A stretch of DNA of 64,000 nucleotides from the NCBI GenBank assembly GCA_016926875.1, contig JAFGNU010000038.1:62001-126000 (forward strand), given 5' to 3'. Every line of letters starts with the position of its first letter. Within the stretch, counting starts at the first letter, position 1. A model generated the notes under the pieces. The model was given only the letters and a program-made list of their open reading frames with translations. It was not told where the DNA came from and searched no databases. The DNA is from Anaerolineae bacterium (GTDB taxonomy: Bacteria; Chloroflexota; Anaerolineae; Aggregatilineales; Aggregatilineaceae). Below, piece by piece: positions 1-8,960 of this stretch. The position numbers were made by a program, and so were the translations under genes.

Positions 1-1
1 C

Positions 2-721
2 TGGGAGGCGCTGACAACAAACCTGGGAACGTTTATCGCGGTCGAAACCTGGGTGATCTTAGGACCGTGCGTGTTGATCGGCCTGTGGATTCGCCGTCGT
101 GACTCGTTTTTGCGGGGCGTGATGTTGTATGCGCTGGGCCTGCATCTGGCGATGACGTTTGTATTTGCCTATCCCGGCTATCGAGGCGGGCTGTTCCATT
201 CCTCGGCGGCGCTGCTGCCGTTTTGGGCAGGCGCGGGCTTGATCGGGCTGGACGAGATCATCGCCGGGATGGCAAAGCGGCGGCGCTGGCCAAAAGCGCA
301 GGCGCAGCGCGTGTTTACCGTGGCGCTGGTGGTGCTGGCGGTGCTGCTTAGCGGGGTACTGTCTGCCCGGCGGTTATCCGAATGGAATGATAACGGCGTG
401 TTTTACCGGACATTGGCCGACGATCTGCCGCCTGACGCCGTGGTAATGGTCAACGACCCGCCAGCATTATACTATCACACCGGGCTGTCCAGCGTAGTGG
501 TGCCTTATGCTGATCCGGGCGTGGTGCCGGAGATTGCCGACCGGTTTGGCGTGACGCACCTGGTGCTGGACGTCAACCGGCCAGAACCGTTCACCGGGCT
601 GTTTTTGGGCCAGGAAACACGCCCGTTTTTGCGCTTTTTACGGCAGTACGACCGGGGTACAGCAGACCGCTCAGATGATATTCGCGTATTTGAGATCGTA
701 ACCGTGGAAGACGGCGAATGA
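2..721 (+). CDS. Membrane glycosyltransferase-like protein, C-terminal part (5' end outside window)
   Basis: The reading frame is open to the window edge, so the N-terminus is missing; an internal GTG at 53 is unlikely to be the start. The visible part has about three hydrophobic segments (including VFTVALVVLAVLLSGVL), followed by a soluble tail of about 110 residues with a DLPPDAVVMVNDPPALYYHT stretch and a FGVTHLVLDV segment. Such tails after a multi-spanning region are typical of GT-C (ArnT/PMT-like) enzymes that use lipid-linked sugars outside the membrane. The stop overlaps the start of the next gene by four bases (ATGA), so the two are translationally coupled. The catalytic N-terminus is not visible, so the family is inferred from the tail and the neighbour. 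Confidence 0.6.
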   Translation, partial: WEALTTNLGTFIAVETWVILGPCVLIGLWIRRRDSFLRGVMLYALGLHLAMTFVFAYPGYRGGLFHSSAALLPFWAGAGLIGLDEIIAGMAKRRRWPKAQAQRVFTVALVVLAVLLSGVLSARRLSEWNDNGVFYRTLADDLPPDAVVMVNDPPALYYHTGLSSVVVPYADPGVVPEIADRFGVTHLVLDVNRPEPFTGLFLGQETRPFLRFLRQYDRGTADRSDDIRVFEIVTVEDGE

Positions 722-2304
722 TCAGGCGCTGGTTCACTTTTCACCGGCAGGACGTGCTGATCGGCGTGATCGCGGCGCTGGGCGTGGCCGCCTATGTGAT
801 CGCGGCGGCAGTGACACATGCAGTCGGTTTCCCGCTGGACGACTCGTGGATTCACCAGACATACGCGCGCAATCTCGCAGAGCACGGTGAATGGGCATTT
901 ATCCCCGGCCAGGCGAGCGTGGCTTCTACGTCACCCCTGTTTACGCTGCTGTTATCCGTTGGCTATATAACCGGCATTCCGTTTTTGGCCTGGACGTTTG
1001 TGCTGGGCGCGCTGGCGCTGGCCGCTGCGGGCTGGATCGGGGCGCGGCTGGCACAGGTCGTGTTTCCGGATATGCCCCGTGCCGGGCTGCTGACCGGGTT
1101 GGCGCTGGTGCTGGCATGGCACCTTGTCTGGGCGGCGGCGTCCGGCATGGAAACAATGCTGTTTTGCACGCTGAGCCTGGCGCTGGTATGGTGCGCCTGG
1201 CGAGAATTACCGGTCGGCGAGCGGTCTGAGCGTGTCAAAGACACCTTTGGGCGGGGAATGGTTGCGGGATTGGTGGGGGCCGCGCTCACCCTGACCCGCC
1301 CAGAAGGCGCCGGGCTGGTTGGGTTGGCCGGGCTGTTTGTGCTGCTGGCCTGGCCCTACGAGCACACCGGGAATGGCTGGCGGTTGGTCATGGCGTGGTT
1401 AGTCGGGGTTGCGCTGGGCTGGCTGATCGGCGTGCTGCCCTATGCCGCACTGAATTATCATGTGAGCGGCGACCTGCTGCCCAGCACTGCATCGGCCAAG
1501 CAGGCCGAAAACGCGCCTGCGCTTGAATTGCCGCTGTGGGAACGCTACGGTCGGCTGCTGCTGCCGCTGGTGCCGGGCGGGCAGTTGCTGGTGCTGCCGG
1601 GCATGATAGCAGCGTTGGTTGGCCTGCGTCGGCACCCGGACGGAAAACGCTGGCGCATACTTTTTCTGCTGCCGCTGGCCTGGATAGTGGTTGACCTGTC
1701 GGCGTATGCGCTGCGCTTACCGGCGCCGTACCAGCACGGACGGTACATGATCCCGATCCTGCCGTATGTCTGGTTATATGGTGTGGGCGGCACCTTGACC
1801 ATCGTCCAGCCTGGCCGCAGCAGCCTTATCAAGCGCGTGTTCAGCCGCAGCCTGGGGTTATCGGCAGCCTTGATTACACTGGCGTTTTGGTGGATCGGGG
1901 CACAGCAGTATGGGCGCGATGTGCGGATTATCAATACCGAGATGGTTGATACAGCCCACTGGGTGAAAGACAACCTGCCGCCGGAAGACCTGCTGGCGGT
2001 TCACGACATTGGCGCACTGGGCTATTATGCGCCGCGCCCGATCCTGGACCTGGCCGGTCTGGTTAGCCCGGAAGTGGTGCCGATCATTCGCGATCACGAG
2101 GCGATCATGCAGTTGATGTGCGAGCGCGGCGCGCGTTACCTGATGGTGCTGCCAGATCAACGGCCCGCTGTGGAGTCCGATCAGCGCCTGGGTAGTGAGC
2201 CGATATTTATTACAAACGCTCCCTACGCGCCCGCTGCCGGGAGTGGGAATATGGCTATCTATGAATTACACTGGCCGGATAATTGTGCCATATTGGAGCG
2301 TTAA
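718..2304 (+). CDS. GT-C family membrane glycosyltransferase (ArnT/PMT-like)
   Basis: A 528-residue multi-spanning protein with roughly ten hydrophobic segments. After the first segment comes FPLDDSWIHQTYARNLAEHG and then STSPLFTLLL. This acidic pair in the first outer loop, followed by a Ser/Thr-Pro-Leu motif, is the layout of GT-C glycosyltransferases that transfer sugars from polyprenyl-phosphate donors. The C-terminal 130 residues form a soluble domain (TAHWVKDNLPPEDLLAVHDI, GARYLMVLPDQ) resembling the tail of the preceding protein, so the two are probably paralogues. The start overlaps the upstream stop as ATGA. Substrate cannot be told; protein or surface-glycan glycosylation is likely. 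Confidence 0.72.
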   Translation: MIRRWFTFHRQDVLIGVIAALGVAAYVIAAAVTHAVGFPLDDSWIHQTYARNLAEHGEWAFIPGQASVASTSPLFTLLLSVGYITGIPFLAWTFVLGALALAAAGWIGARLAQVVFPDMPRAGLLTGLALVLAWHLVWAAASGMETMLFCTLSLALVWCAWRELPVGERSERVKDTFGRGMVAGLVGAALTLTRPEGAGLVGLAGLFVLLAWPYEHTGNGWRLVMAWLVGVALGWLIGVLPYAALNYHVSGDLLPSTASAKQAENAPALELPLWERYGRLLLPLVPGGQLLVLPGMIAALVGLRRHPDGKRWRILFLLPLAWIVVDLSAYALRLPAPYQHGRYMIPILPYVWLYGVGGTLTIVQPGRSSLIKRVFSRSLGLSAALITLAFWWIGAQQYGRDVRIINTEMVDTAHWVKDNLPPEDLLAVHDIGALGYYAPRPILDLAGLVSPEVVPIIRDHEAIMQLMCERGARYLMVLPDQRPAVESDQRLGSEPIFITNAPYAPAAGSGNMAIYELHWPDNCAILER

Positions 2305-2742
2305 TATTCATAAACTGTTCGTTATTTTGAATGTACTGTTACTTAAGTTTTTTATCATTGCTTGCTCGTAGATTCTGTCCTATGGTATACTCGCCTCAGG
2401 GATAGTGCTCAAATTGTATTTCAGGGCTTGGTCCTGGTAAATTAAATTAAGAAAGCGTTGTCAGGGCTTTAAGCCAATAATCGAGGATAAGCGGGTAGCC
2501 CGTGCAGCAATGTGTACTTATTGATCTCTGTCCGGCTAAGACTGTACAATTCAGTTTAGGTCAAAATGCTTTTGAGATACTTCTTTCCAGGAGACTGTGG
2601 TCGAACTGCCGGATGCAGTAGCCTGCGATGATTGGTTACTTATCCCTGGCATGTTTGAGTTGCGCGCTTTTTGCCGCCGATGCGCCAGCCGCATTTTCTC
2701 CACCACCCATTCTACCAGGGGTGGCTGTTTGCGGAGGTTTGT
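2305..2742 (+). other. 438-base intergenic region and long 5' leader
   Basis: No convincing gene. It holds the promoter at 2362-2391 and then a leader of about 345 bases. CAGGGCTT occurs twice (near 2422 and 2463), and a small GCGGGTAGCCCGT dyad lies near 2490. I compared it by eye with the cyclic-di-GMP and cobalamin riboswitch patterns and saw no match. The strong ribosome-binding site GGAGG at 2733-2737 ends it. Confidence 0.4.
2362..2391 (+). promoter_or_regulatory. Candidate sigma-A promoter for the response regulator
   Basis: TTGCTC (2362-2367), an 18-base spacer and TATACT (2386-2391) preceded by TGG, which makes an extended -10. Transcription would start near 2398, about 345 bases ahead of the response regulator start at 2743. 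Confidence 0.5.
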
Positions 2743-3474
2743 ATGTCCGAAGACCAGGCGTATGATGCCCTGCCCAAAATAACACTTTTGATCGTCGATG
2801 ATCATCCGGTTTTTCGTCAAGGATTGCTTAACATCTTTTTGACGGAAGATGACATCGAAGTCATTGCAGAAGGAGACAATGGCGAAGACGCGCTGCGACT
2901 GGTACGCGCTTTGCAGCCAGATGTCCTGCTGCTTGATATCAATCTACCCGGCATTAACGGGTTGCAGGTAACCAGCCGCTTGAAGACCGATCATTCCACT
3001 ACGGCGGTCGTATTGCTAACTGCCTATGATGACATGGAACAGGTCCTGCACGCTATGCGCTCAGGCGGGGCTGCGTATTGTCCAAAAGACATTGAGCCGG
3101 AATTGCTGGTAGACACTGTGCGTAAAGTCGCGCGGGGATATTACGTTGTCGGCGGCAAGGTATTTAATTATGATGGGTTAAAGGAGTGGTTGGACGCCGG
3201 AGTAGAGGCTATTACCGGGCCGTATATGGTCGATCCCGGCGAGCATTTTGTGCCTCTAAGCCCGCGCGAGATGGAAATTTTGCAGTTCGTCACCCAGGGA
3301 AAAAGCAACAAAGAAATTGCGCGTTCGCTGGGCATCAGCCACCAGACGGTGAAGAATCACATGACGTCGATTCTCAAAAAGCTGGACGTGCGCGATCGCA
3401 CCCAGGCGGCTGTGTATGCGCTACGCCGGGGATGGGTGCGCGCAAGTAATGAGCAGGTAGATGATCAGGAATAA
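2743..3474 (+). CDS. NarL/FixJ-family response regulator
   Basis: A 243-residue two-domain regulator. The receiver domain (about 13-130) has the acidic pair D19/D20, the phospho-acceptor D65 in VLLLDINLPG, and the conserved lysine in YCPKDIE. The C-terminal LuxR-type helix-turn-helix (about 175-238) reads LSPREMEILQFVTQGKSNKE then SHQTVKNHMTSILKKL. The ATG at 2743 was chosen because GGAGG lies five bases before it; a TTG 72 bases upstream has no ribosome site. It is followed 40 bases later by a DegS-type kinase gene, its probable partner, and sits ahead of the Tad pilus genes, which it may control (inference). Confidence 0.9.
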   Translation: MSEDQAYDALPKITLLIVDDHPVFRQGLLNIFLTEDDIEVIAEGDNGEDALRLVRALQPDVLLLDINLPGINGLQVTSRLKTDHSTTAVVLLTAYDDMEQVLHAMRSGGAAYCPKDIEPELLVDTVRKVARGYYVVGGKVFNYDGLKEWLDAGVEAITGPYMVDPGEHFVPLSPREMEILQFVTQGKSNKEIARSLGISHQTVKNHMTSILKKLDVRDRTQAAVYALRRGWVRASNEQVDDQE

Positions 3475-3514
3475 TCTGGTTGGCCGGGCGAAGTTCAGGT
3501 AGGCGGGAAAAACA

Positions 3515-4600
3515 ATGGCAGCTCCAGGGCTTATGGATCCAAAAGAAGAGTTGTTGAAGGGGTTCCGAACTGAGTTTGAGCAACTTCAGATACGGCTGCG
3601 GGAAAATCAGCAACTGATCGAGCAGAGCGAGCAAGAAGTTGATCGGCTCCGCGACCGGAATGTGGCGGTCAGTTCTCAGCTTCGTCGTGTAGAGAGCAAT
3701 TTTGATACCATTCCGCGCGCGGACATCAAGACGGCATATGACAATGCTATCGATGCCAAGACGCGGTTATTGACCATGCAAGGGCAGCTTGAAAAGCTGC
3801 GGGGTAACCAGGACGAACTGCAGCGGTTCGCGCAACTGCTGGGACGCTTGTTGAATGTGGCCGAGGGCATTTCGCCCGATCAGTTTGCCCCGACAATTGC
3901 CAGCGGTGGAGCCTCTGAACTACTCACGTTCGAGGATGGTCGGCTTTCTACGCAGGCAGTTGTCCGAGTTGTCGAGGCACAAGAAATCGAGCGCCAGCGC
4001 CTGGCCCGGCAAATGCATGATGGTCCGGCCCAATCGCTGACGAACTTCATTCTCCAGGCCGAGATATGCCAGCAGCTTTTTAACCGTGACCCTGACCGGG
4101 CCAAAGAAGAGCTGGATCATCTCAAAACGGCGGCGAGTGTCACGTTTCAGAAGGTGCGTGATTTCATCTTTGATCTGCGCCCCATGATGTTGGATGACCT
4201 GGGAGTGGTGCCGACAGTTCGCCGATACGTGGATGCTATCCAGGAAAAAAGCGATATTCAAACCAAACTCAGCTTGCTAGGGGATGAGCGCCGTCTGCCG
4301 GGACATATCGAGGTGATGGTGTTCCGCTCAGTTCAGGAAATCATAACCGGCGCGCGCGATGCCCTGAAAGCCAAGGCCATTAATATTGTGCTTGATCTGG
4401 GACCGGAGCGAATCAAAGCCACTATCGAAAGTGACGGGCGCAGTTTCGACGTTGAGCAGGCGCTTTCGGACACCAGCAGTGAGAATCAGTTTGCACTACG
4501 CACGCTCCGAGAGCGGATAGAACTGGTAGGGGGCACCATCGAGGTGTCAAGCGTCGAGGGCGACCTGAATCGGTTTGTTATCCTGCTGCCATGCGCATGA
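3515..4600 (+). CDS. DegS/NarX-type sensor histidine kinase with degenerate ATP-binding domain
   Basis: 361 residues, no membrane segment, so cytoplasmic. Residues 10-110 are strongly predicted coiled coil. The HisKA_3 dimerisation region carries the phospho-acceptor H168 in RQMHDGPAQSL. The C-terminal HATPase-like part keeps FRSVQE (270-275), but the following N-box, normally NNVAKH-like, reads TGARDA. The G1 box reads SDGRSF rather than DNGxGF, and the G2 region reads FALRTLRERI without the usual GLG. ATP binding is therefore doubtful, although the histidine is kept. The gene lies 40 bases after the response regulator and is preceded by GGCGGG before the ATG. Alternative role: a phosphatase or signal-integrating pseudokinase. 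Confidence 0.85.
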   Translation: MAAPGLMDPKEELLKGFRTEFEQLQIRLRENQQLIEQSEQEVDRLRDRNVAVSSQLRRVESNFDTIPRADIKTAYDNAIDAKTRLLTMQGQLEKLRGNQDELQRFAQLLGRLLNVAEGISPDQFAPTIASGGASELLTFEDGRLSTQAVVRVVEAQEIERQRLARQMHDGPAQSLTNFILQAEICQQLFNRDPDRAKEELDHLKTAASVTFQKVRDFIFDLRPMMLDDLGVVPTVRRYVDAIQEKSDIQTKLSLLGDERRLPGHIEVMVFRSVQEIITGARDALKAKAINIVLDLGPERIKATIESDGRSFDVEQALSDTSSENQFALRTLRERIELVGGTIEVSSVEGDLNRFVILLPCA

Positions 4601-4655
4601 TATATCGGGAATATGATGAGTTCTGTGTGGAACGATGTAGAATAGACAGTAAAAA

Positions 4656-4698
4656 GGGTGGCGGGCGATAGTCTGTGTGCTCGTCACCCTCAGGTTTT
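4656..4698 (+). terminator. Possible weak terminator after the kinase gene
   Basis: GGGTGGC (4656-4662) can pair with GTCACCC (4683-4689) with one G-T pair. A TTTT run follows only after CAGG, so termination would be weak. A TATAGT -10-like element at 4762-4767 suggests that the pilus operon restarts transcription after it. Confidence 0.35.
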
Positions 4699-4833
4699 AT
4701 TATCATAAGCGCATAGGACAATCGGGCCGTTTGCGTAATTTTTACATCAGATTACACTAGGTATAGTAAACCGTATTATCTCAACCGGAATTCGTCTGAC
4801 AACCAGAACACAACCCTTTTCGGGAGGAAGTCT

Positions 4834-6033
4834 ATGCGAGGCAGAGTACTAATCCTGGTAGGCGCCATCATTTTGCTGGCTGTTGTGCTGATCGCAGTTC
4901 TCATGCTTGGTGGTGGTGACGGAGATAAGAAAGAAGAAGCGGCGGCAACAGAAGCTGTTGAGGAAGTGGGGGCAGGTGAACCAACAGGTCAGGGGACCCC
5001 GGCACCGGCGGGTGGGACTGGACTGGGCGTTGAAAATATGGTCGATATCGTCATCGCTATCCAAGACCTGCCTCGCGGTCTGAAAATTCCCGAAGACGGC
5101 GTAGGGCTTCAGCCGTGGCCAGAACGAGCGCTCCCAGAACCGGGCAGTTATTTTACTGATCCAAATGAGGTGATCGGGTTGATCGCACGCACCGATCTGT
5201 TCCGTGGGGCGCCGATTCTACGCCGCCAAATTGTCGAAGACCTGCGTGATATTGCCAAGGAAGGCTCAGACGCAGCCGCCATCCTGCCGCCGGGTCTGGT
5301 TGGCGTTGCGGTGCCGCTTGACCTGTCAGGCGTTGGGCAGGTAGCCTATGGTATTCAGGATGGCGACTATGTAGATGTGATCTTGTCCTTCCTGTTCATC
5401 GACGTAGACGAGGCATTCCAGACTCGCCTGCCAAATAACCTGTCTGTGATCACACGGTTGGAGAGCGGCGAGTTGAGCATTGGCCCGCCGCGCCAGGGGC
5501 GCCAGGAGCCAAGCACGCTTTCACCGGAAGGGGTGCTGATTGGCCCCAGCGAAGCGACCCAGCGACCACGGCTGGTGACACAGCGTACAGTCGAAAACGC
5601 CTTTGTGGTGCATGTGGGATACTTCCCGGAAGGCGGGAATTTCATCGGCTCGACTCCAACGCCAATGGAGATCGCTGCACCACCGCCGCCGCCTGGCGAA
5701 GCAACACCGCAACAGGTGGCAGCAACGCAGCCCCCAACTGATACGCCGTTTACTCCCGCTATCATCACGCTGGGGGTTACGCCGCAGGATGCGCTGGTAT
5801 TAACCTGGGCGGTAGACTCGCAGATTCCTATCACGCTGGTCCTGCGGGCAGCAGGCGATGTTGGTTCTACCCCAACGCAGGCCGTGACGCTGCAATACAT
5901 GATCCAGACCTTCAATATTACGCAGCCAGATACGCTGCCGTTTGCATTGGAACCGCCGATCACCAGTGTACGCCGGTTTGATATTGGTACGTTGTACAGC
6001 TTCCTGGGGAAACTGGTTACAGAGGAAGAATAA
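4834..6033 (+). CDS. cpaB: CpaB/RcpC-like Flp pilus assembly protein
   Basis: 399 residues with one N-terminal membrane anchor (about 4-28, VLILVGAIILLAVVLIAVLM) and a Glu/Ala/Gly/Pro linker. A SAF domain follows at about 67-125 (MVDIVIAIQDLPRGLKI, ALPEPGSYFTDPNEVIG, LFRGAPILRRQI), the hallmark of CpaB/RcpC. A second beta-rich domain begins with GLVGVAVPLD and includes VQVAYGIQDGDYVDVIL-like sequence, the usual RcpC core. A Pro/Thr-rich insertion lies near residues 280-310. GGGAGGAAG precedes the ATG. CpaB in two-membrane cells works next to the secretin; no secretin gene is seen here, so it probably acts at the membrane or cell wall in a single-membrane envelope. Confidence 0.85.
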   Translation: MRGRVLILVGAIILLAVVLIAVLMLGGGDGDKKEEAAATEAVEEVGAGEPTGQGTPAPAGGTGLGVENMVDIVIAIQDLPRGLKIPEDGVGLQPWPERALPEPGSYFTDPNEVIGLIARTDLFRGAPILRRQIVEDLRDIAKEGSDAAAILPPGLVGVAVPLDLSGVGQVAYGIQDGDYVDVILSFLFIDVDEAFQTRLPNNLSVITRLESGELSIGPPRQGRQEPSTLSPEGVLIGPSEATQRPRLVTQRTVENAFVVHVGYFPEGGNFIGSTPTPMEIAAPPPPPGEATPQQVAATQPPTDTPFTPAIITLGVTPQDALVLTWAVDSQIPITLVLRAAGDVGSTPTQAVTLQYMIQTFNITQPDTLPFALEPPITSVRRFDIGTLYSFLGKLVTEEE

Positions 6034-6072
6034 GCAACGTTGGATAGGTGAGTATTGGATATTGTGCGTATG

Positions 6073-6114
6073 GAAAAGCACACGACTTGAATTGAAAGGG
6101 GTGTGCTTTTCTTG
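6073..6114 (+). terminator. Terminator-like hairpin between cpaB and cpaE
   Basis: GAAAAGCACAC (6073-6083) and GTGTGCTTTTC (6101-6111) form a perfect 11-bp inverted repeat around a 17-base loop, ending in TTTTCTT. It should stop or weaken transcription after cpaB, lowering expression of the ATPase and platform genes relative to cpaB. Confidence 0.6.
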
Positions 6115-6171
6115 CACCTGGATGTGCTGGTTGTCTTAATCTTCCAGTAGCGGTATAACGCGAGGTTTTTA

Positions 6172-7494
6172 ATGGGTAGTGGATCTGAAAAACGAGTCAT
6201 CAAGGTATTGATCGTTGATGACATCTCCGACACGCGAGAGAATTTGCGGAAGCTTCTGGCGTTCGAAGCGGATATCCAGGTCGTAGGGGATGCCGGTACC
6301 GGGCGCGAAGCGATACAGGTAGCAGGCGAAGTCCAACCGGATGTTGTTTTGATGGACATCAACATGCCGGATATGGACGGCATTACAGCTACCAAAGCCA
6401 TCAGCACTGCGGTACGGACGGCAGCGGTGGTCATCATGTCGGTTCAGAGCGAACCAGACTATCTGCGGCAGGCTATGCTGGCAGGCGCGCGTGATTACTT
6501 GACCAAGCCGATCTCCAGCGAAGAGCTATATGCCACTATCCGCCGTGTTTATGAGCGGAATGAGCCAATCCGTCAGCAAGAAGCCCAGATGGCTTCGATG
6601 AAGACGGTCAGGGCCGAGGTGGGTAAACCGGATTACGGGGTGCCAGGGGCCGGGGCAGGACACGTTATTGTGTTGTACAGCCCGCAGGGCGGCGTTGGTA
6701 CTACCACGCTGGCAACGAATCTGGCTTCAGCATTAATGCGCCAGGATACCCGCGTTTTGTTGATCGACTGCGATCTACAGTTTGGGGATGTGGATGCATT
6801 CCTCAACCTCCAATCACAATCCAGCATTTTGGATCTGATCAAAGCAGTCAACGACCTGGATATGGAGATAATCGACAACGTATTGGTTACACACACCAGC
6901 GGGCTTAAAGTGCTGGTAGCGCCCCCGCATCCGGAACTGGCCTATGATATCCGGGCGGATGCTGTGCAGCAGCTAGTAGAAGCCCTGGCTCGGTCGTATG
7001 ACTACGTTGTGATCGACACGTCGACCCAGTACGATGATATGACGCTCAAGCTGTTTGACGTTGCAGAGCGCATCGTGCTGGTCAGCAATGGCACTATCCC
7101 GGCCATTCGAAATACGCGAAAGATGCTGGACATTTTTGATCACCTGAAGAACCCGCCTAACCTGTCGGACAAGGTCTTCTTTGTTCTGAACCGGATTCCT
7201 ACCGACCGGGAACGGAGCCGGGGAATGGTCCCAGTGGCATCGATTGAGAACCATCTCAAGCGCAAAGTTGACAGCATCATACCCCTGGAAGAACGGACGG
7301 TCTTGACTTCGGTCAACCAGGGGGTGCCGCTGGTTGCCAAGCTGAAAACGCGATCACCGGGTCGAGAGATGGCCGAGCTGGCCGAACTGATTCGGCAGGC
7401 TGTGGAGGCCCAGGAAAGGCAGATAGACGCAACCCAGCTACCCGACACGCGGTCCAAGAGTGGAATTCGGGCGTTGTTTGGGGGGACGGGTTAA
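6172..7494 (+). CDS. cpaE: CpaE/TadZ-like protein with N-terminal receiver domain
   Basis: 440 residues. An N-terminal receiver domain (about 10-130) has acidic D16/D17 and phospho-acceptor D62 in VLMDINMPDMDG. A MinD/ParA-fold ATPase domain follows from about 163. Its P-loop is SPQGGVGTTT (170-179), which lacks both lysines of the usual KGGVGKT motif, as in many CpaE/TadZ proteins. VLLIDCDLQFGDVDAFLNL and YDYVVIDTSTQYDD match the switch regions of the family. TadZ-type proteins mark the cell site where the Tad machine assembles. Here the receiver domain looks complete, so localisation may be phosphorylation controlled. The gene sits between cpaB and cpaF, behind a hairpin. Confidence 0.88.
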   Translation: MGSGSEKRVIKVLIVDDISDTRENLRKLLAFEADIQVVGDAGTGREAIQVAGEVQPDVVLMDINMPDMDGITATKAISTAVRTAAVVIMSVQSEPDYLRQAMLAGARDYLTKPISSEELYATIRRVYERNEPIRQQEAQMASMKTVRAEVGKPDYGVPGAGAGHVIVLYSPQGGVGTTTLATNLASALMRQDTRVLLIDCDLQFGDVDAFLNLQSQSSILDLIKAVNDLDMEIIDNVLVTHTSGLKVLVAPPHPELAYDIRADAVQQLVEALARSYDYVVIDTSTQYDDMTLKLFDVAERIVLVSNGTIPAIRNTRKMLDIFDHLKNPPNLSDKVFFVLNRIPTDRERSRGMVPVASIENHLKRKVDSIIPLEERTVLTSVNQGVPLVAKLKTRSPGREMAELAELIRQAVEAQERQIDATQLPDTRSKSGIRALFGGTG

Positions 7495-7558
7495 CAGGCT
7501 GAAGTGAGGTGTTATGTGATCATCGTTACATGGGCGAGGACACTGAGGAGGTAATACG

Positions 7559-8956
7559 ATGTCTTCTTTGTTAAGACGGATCGATCGTGGTGGCCAGATA
7601 GACGAGGAAGAACAGCCGTCCCGGCCAGATCAGGTACATCGGCGGACACAGGTGCCGCCGCCATCCGCTGCGAGCCATTCGCGCGCGGATAATCCAAACA
7701 CGTATGTGGACTTGCGGACGCGCGTGCAAAACAAGCTGCTCGCCGAGATGGACAGCAGCGTAGACCCCCGTTCGCCCGAAGTGCGAACGATGATTGAGGA
7801 ACTCTTTACCACGATTTTGTCAGAGGAAAGTATCGTGCTGGCACGCGCAGAGCGCCAGCGATTGTTTGAGGCCATTGTAGCCGAAATCCTGGGGTATGGG
7901 CCGCTGGAACCGCTCCTGGCCGAAGACACTATCACCGAGATCATGGTCAACGGCCCTAAGAATGTATACATTGAGCGGGCAGGTAACTTGCTGCGTTCGA
8001 ACGTGACATTCGAGGACGAAGATCATGTTTTGCGAGTGCTGGATCGTATTGTGGCACCGCTGGGACGTCGTATTGACGAAAGCTCACCCACGGTGGATGC
8101 GCGCTTGCCGGATGGGTCGCGTGTGAACGCCGTTATCCGGCCTATTGCGCTGTGCGGCCCCACAATCACCATCCGAAAGTTCTCCAGGCGACCGTTTACG
8201 GTCGAAGACCTGATCCGTTTTGGCTCAATGACACCGGAGATTGCCGAGTTCCTCCGCGCCTGCGTGATCGGCAAGCTGAATATCGTGGTTTCAGGTGGCA
8301 CCGGGTCGGGTAAAACGACGTTGTTGAACGTGCTGTCTGGCTTTATCCCGAACGATGAGCGTATCATTACGATTGAGAACGCTGCCGAACTTCAGCTCCG
8401 GCAGGAACACGTGGTGTCGCTGGAAAGCCGCCCGGCCAATATCGAGGGACGCGGTGAGATCACAATCCGTGACCTGGTAGTGAACTCCTTGCGTATGCGG
8501 CCTGACCGCATCGTGGTCGGGGAGTGTCGCGCTGGCGAGGCCCTGGACATGCTCCAGGCGATGAACACCGGTCACGAAGGATCGCTGACAACGCTGCACT
8601 CCAACAGCCCGCGCGATACGCTCTCACGCCTGGAGGTGATGTGCTTGATGGCCGGTATGGACCTGCCGGTCCGGGCGATTCGCGAACAGGTTTCGTCGGC
8701 CCTTGATTTGATTGTGCACCAGGACCGCCTGCGCGATGGCGCCCGAAAGATCGTGAAGATCACCGAGGTCCAGGGTATGGAAGGTGACATCATCACGATG
8801 TCGGACATCTTTGAATTCGAACAGACCGGCATTGAGGCAGGCAAGGTGATCGGTCGTATCCGGCCTACCGGACTGCGGCCAAAGTTCATTGATAAGATCG
8901 AAGCGTCTGGCATTCACCTGCCGCCGTCGGTATTTGGAATCGGTACGCGATACTAA
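7559..8956 (+). CDS. cpaF: CpaF/TadA-type secretion ATPase
   Basis: 465 residues, typical of CpaF/TadA, the hexameric motor for pilus assembly or export. Before the core lies a helical N-domain (LAEMDSSVDPRSPEVRTMIE). The core has EPLLAEDTITEIMVNGP, Walker A GGTGSGKTT at 246-254, Asp box and Walker B segments (DLVVNSLRMRPDRIVVGECR) and a His box (GHEGSLTTLHSNSPRD). All catalytic motifs appear intact. A strong GAGGAGGT ribosome site precedes the ATG. It lies 64 bases after cpaE and 205 bases before tadB; the latter gap holds a palindromic repeat. It is the only motor ATPase in the cluster, so one motor would drive extension and retraction. Confidence 0.92.
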   Translation: MSSLLRRIDRGGQIDEEEQPSRPDQVHRRTQVPPPSAASHSRADNPNTYVDLRTRVQNKLLAEMDSSVDPRSPEVRTMIEELFTTILSEESIVLARAERQRLFEAIVAEILGYGPLEPLLAEDTITEIMVNGPKNVYIERAGNLLRSNVTFEDEDHVLRVLDRIVAPLGRRIDESSPTVDARLPDGSRVNAVIRPIALCGPTITIRKFSRRPFTVEDLIRFGSMTPEIAEFLRACVIGKLNIVVSGGTGSGKTTLLNVLSGFIPNDERIITIENAAELQLRQEHVVSLESRPANIEGRGEITIRDLVVNSLRMRPDRIVVGECRAGEALDMLQAMNTGHEGSLTTLHSNSPRDTLSRLEVMCLMAGMDLPVRAIREQVSSALDLIVHQDRLRDGARKIVKITEVQGMEGDIITMSDIFEFEQTGIEAGKVIGRIRPTGLRPKFIDKIEASGIHLPPSVFGIGTRY

Positions 8957-8960
8957 GACA

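Noticed and set aside
6172-7494. CpaE as a broken ATPase caused by mutation
   Set aside because: The altered P-loop (QGGVGTTT) is common in the CpaE/TadZ family, so it is a family trait rather than decay.
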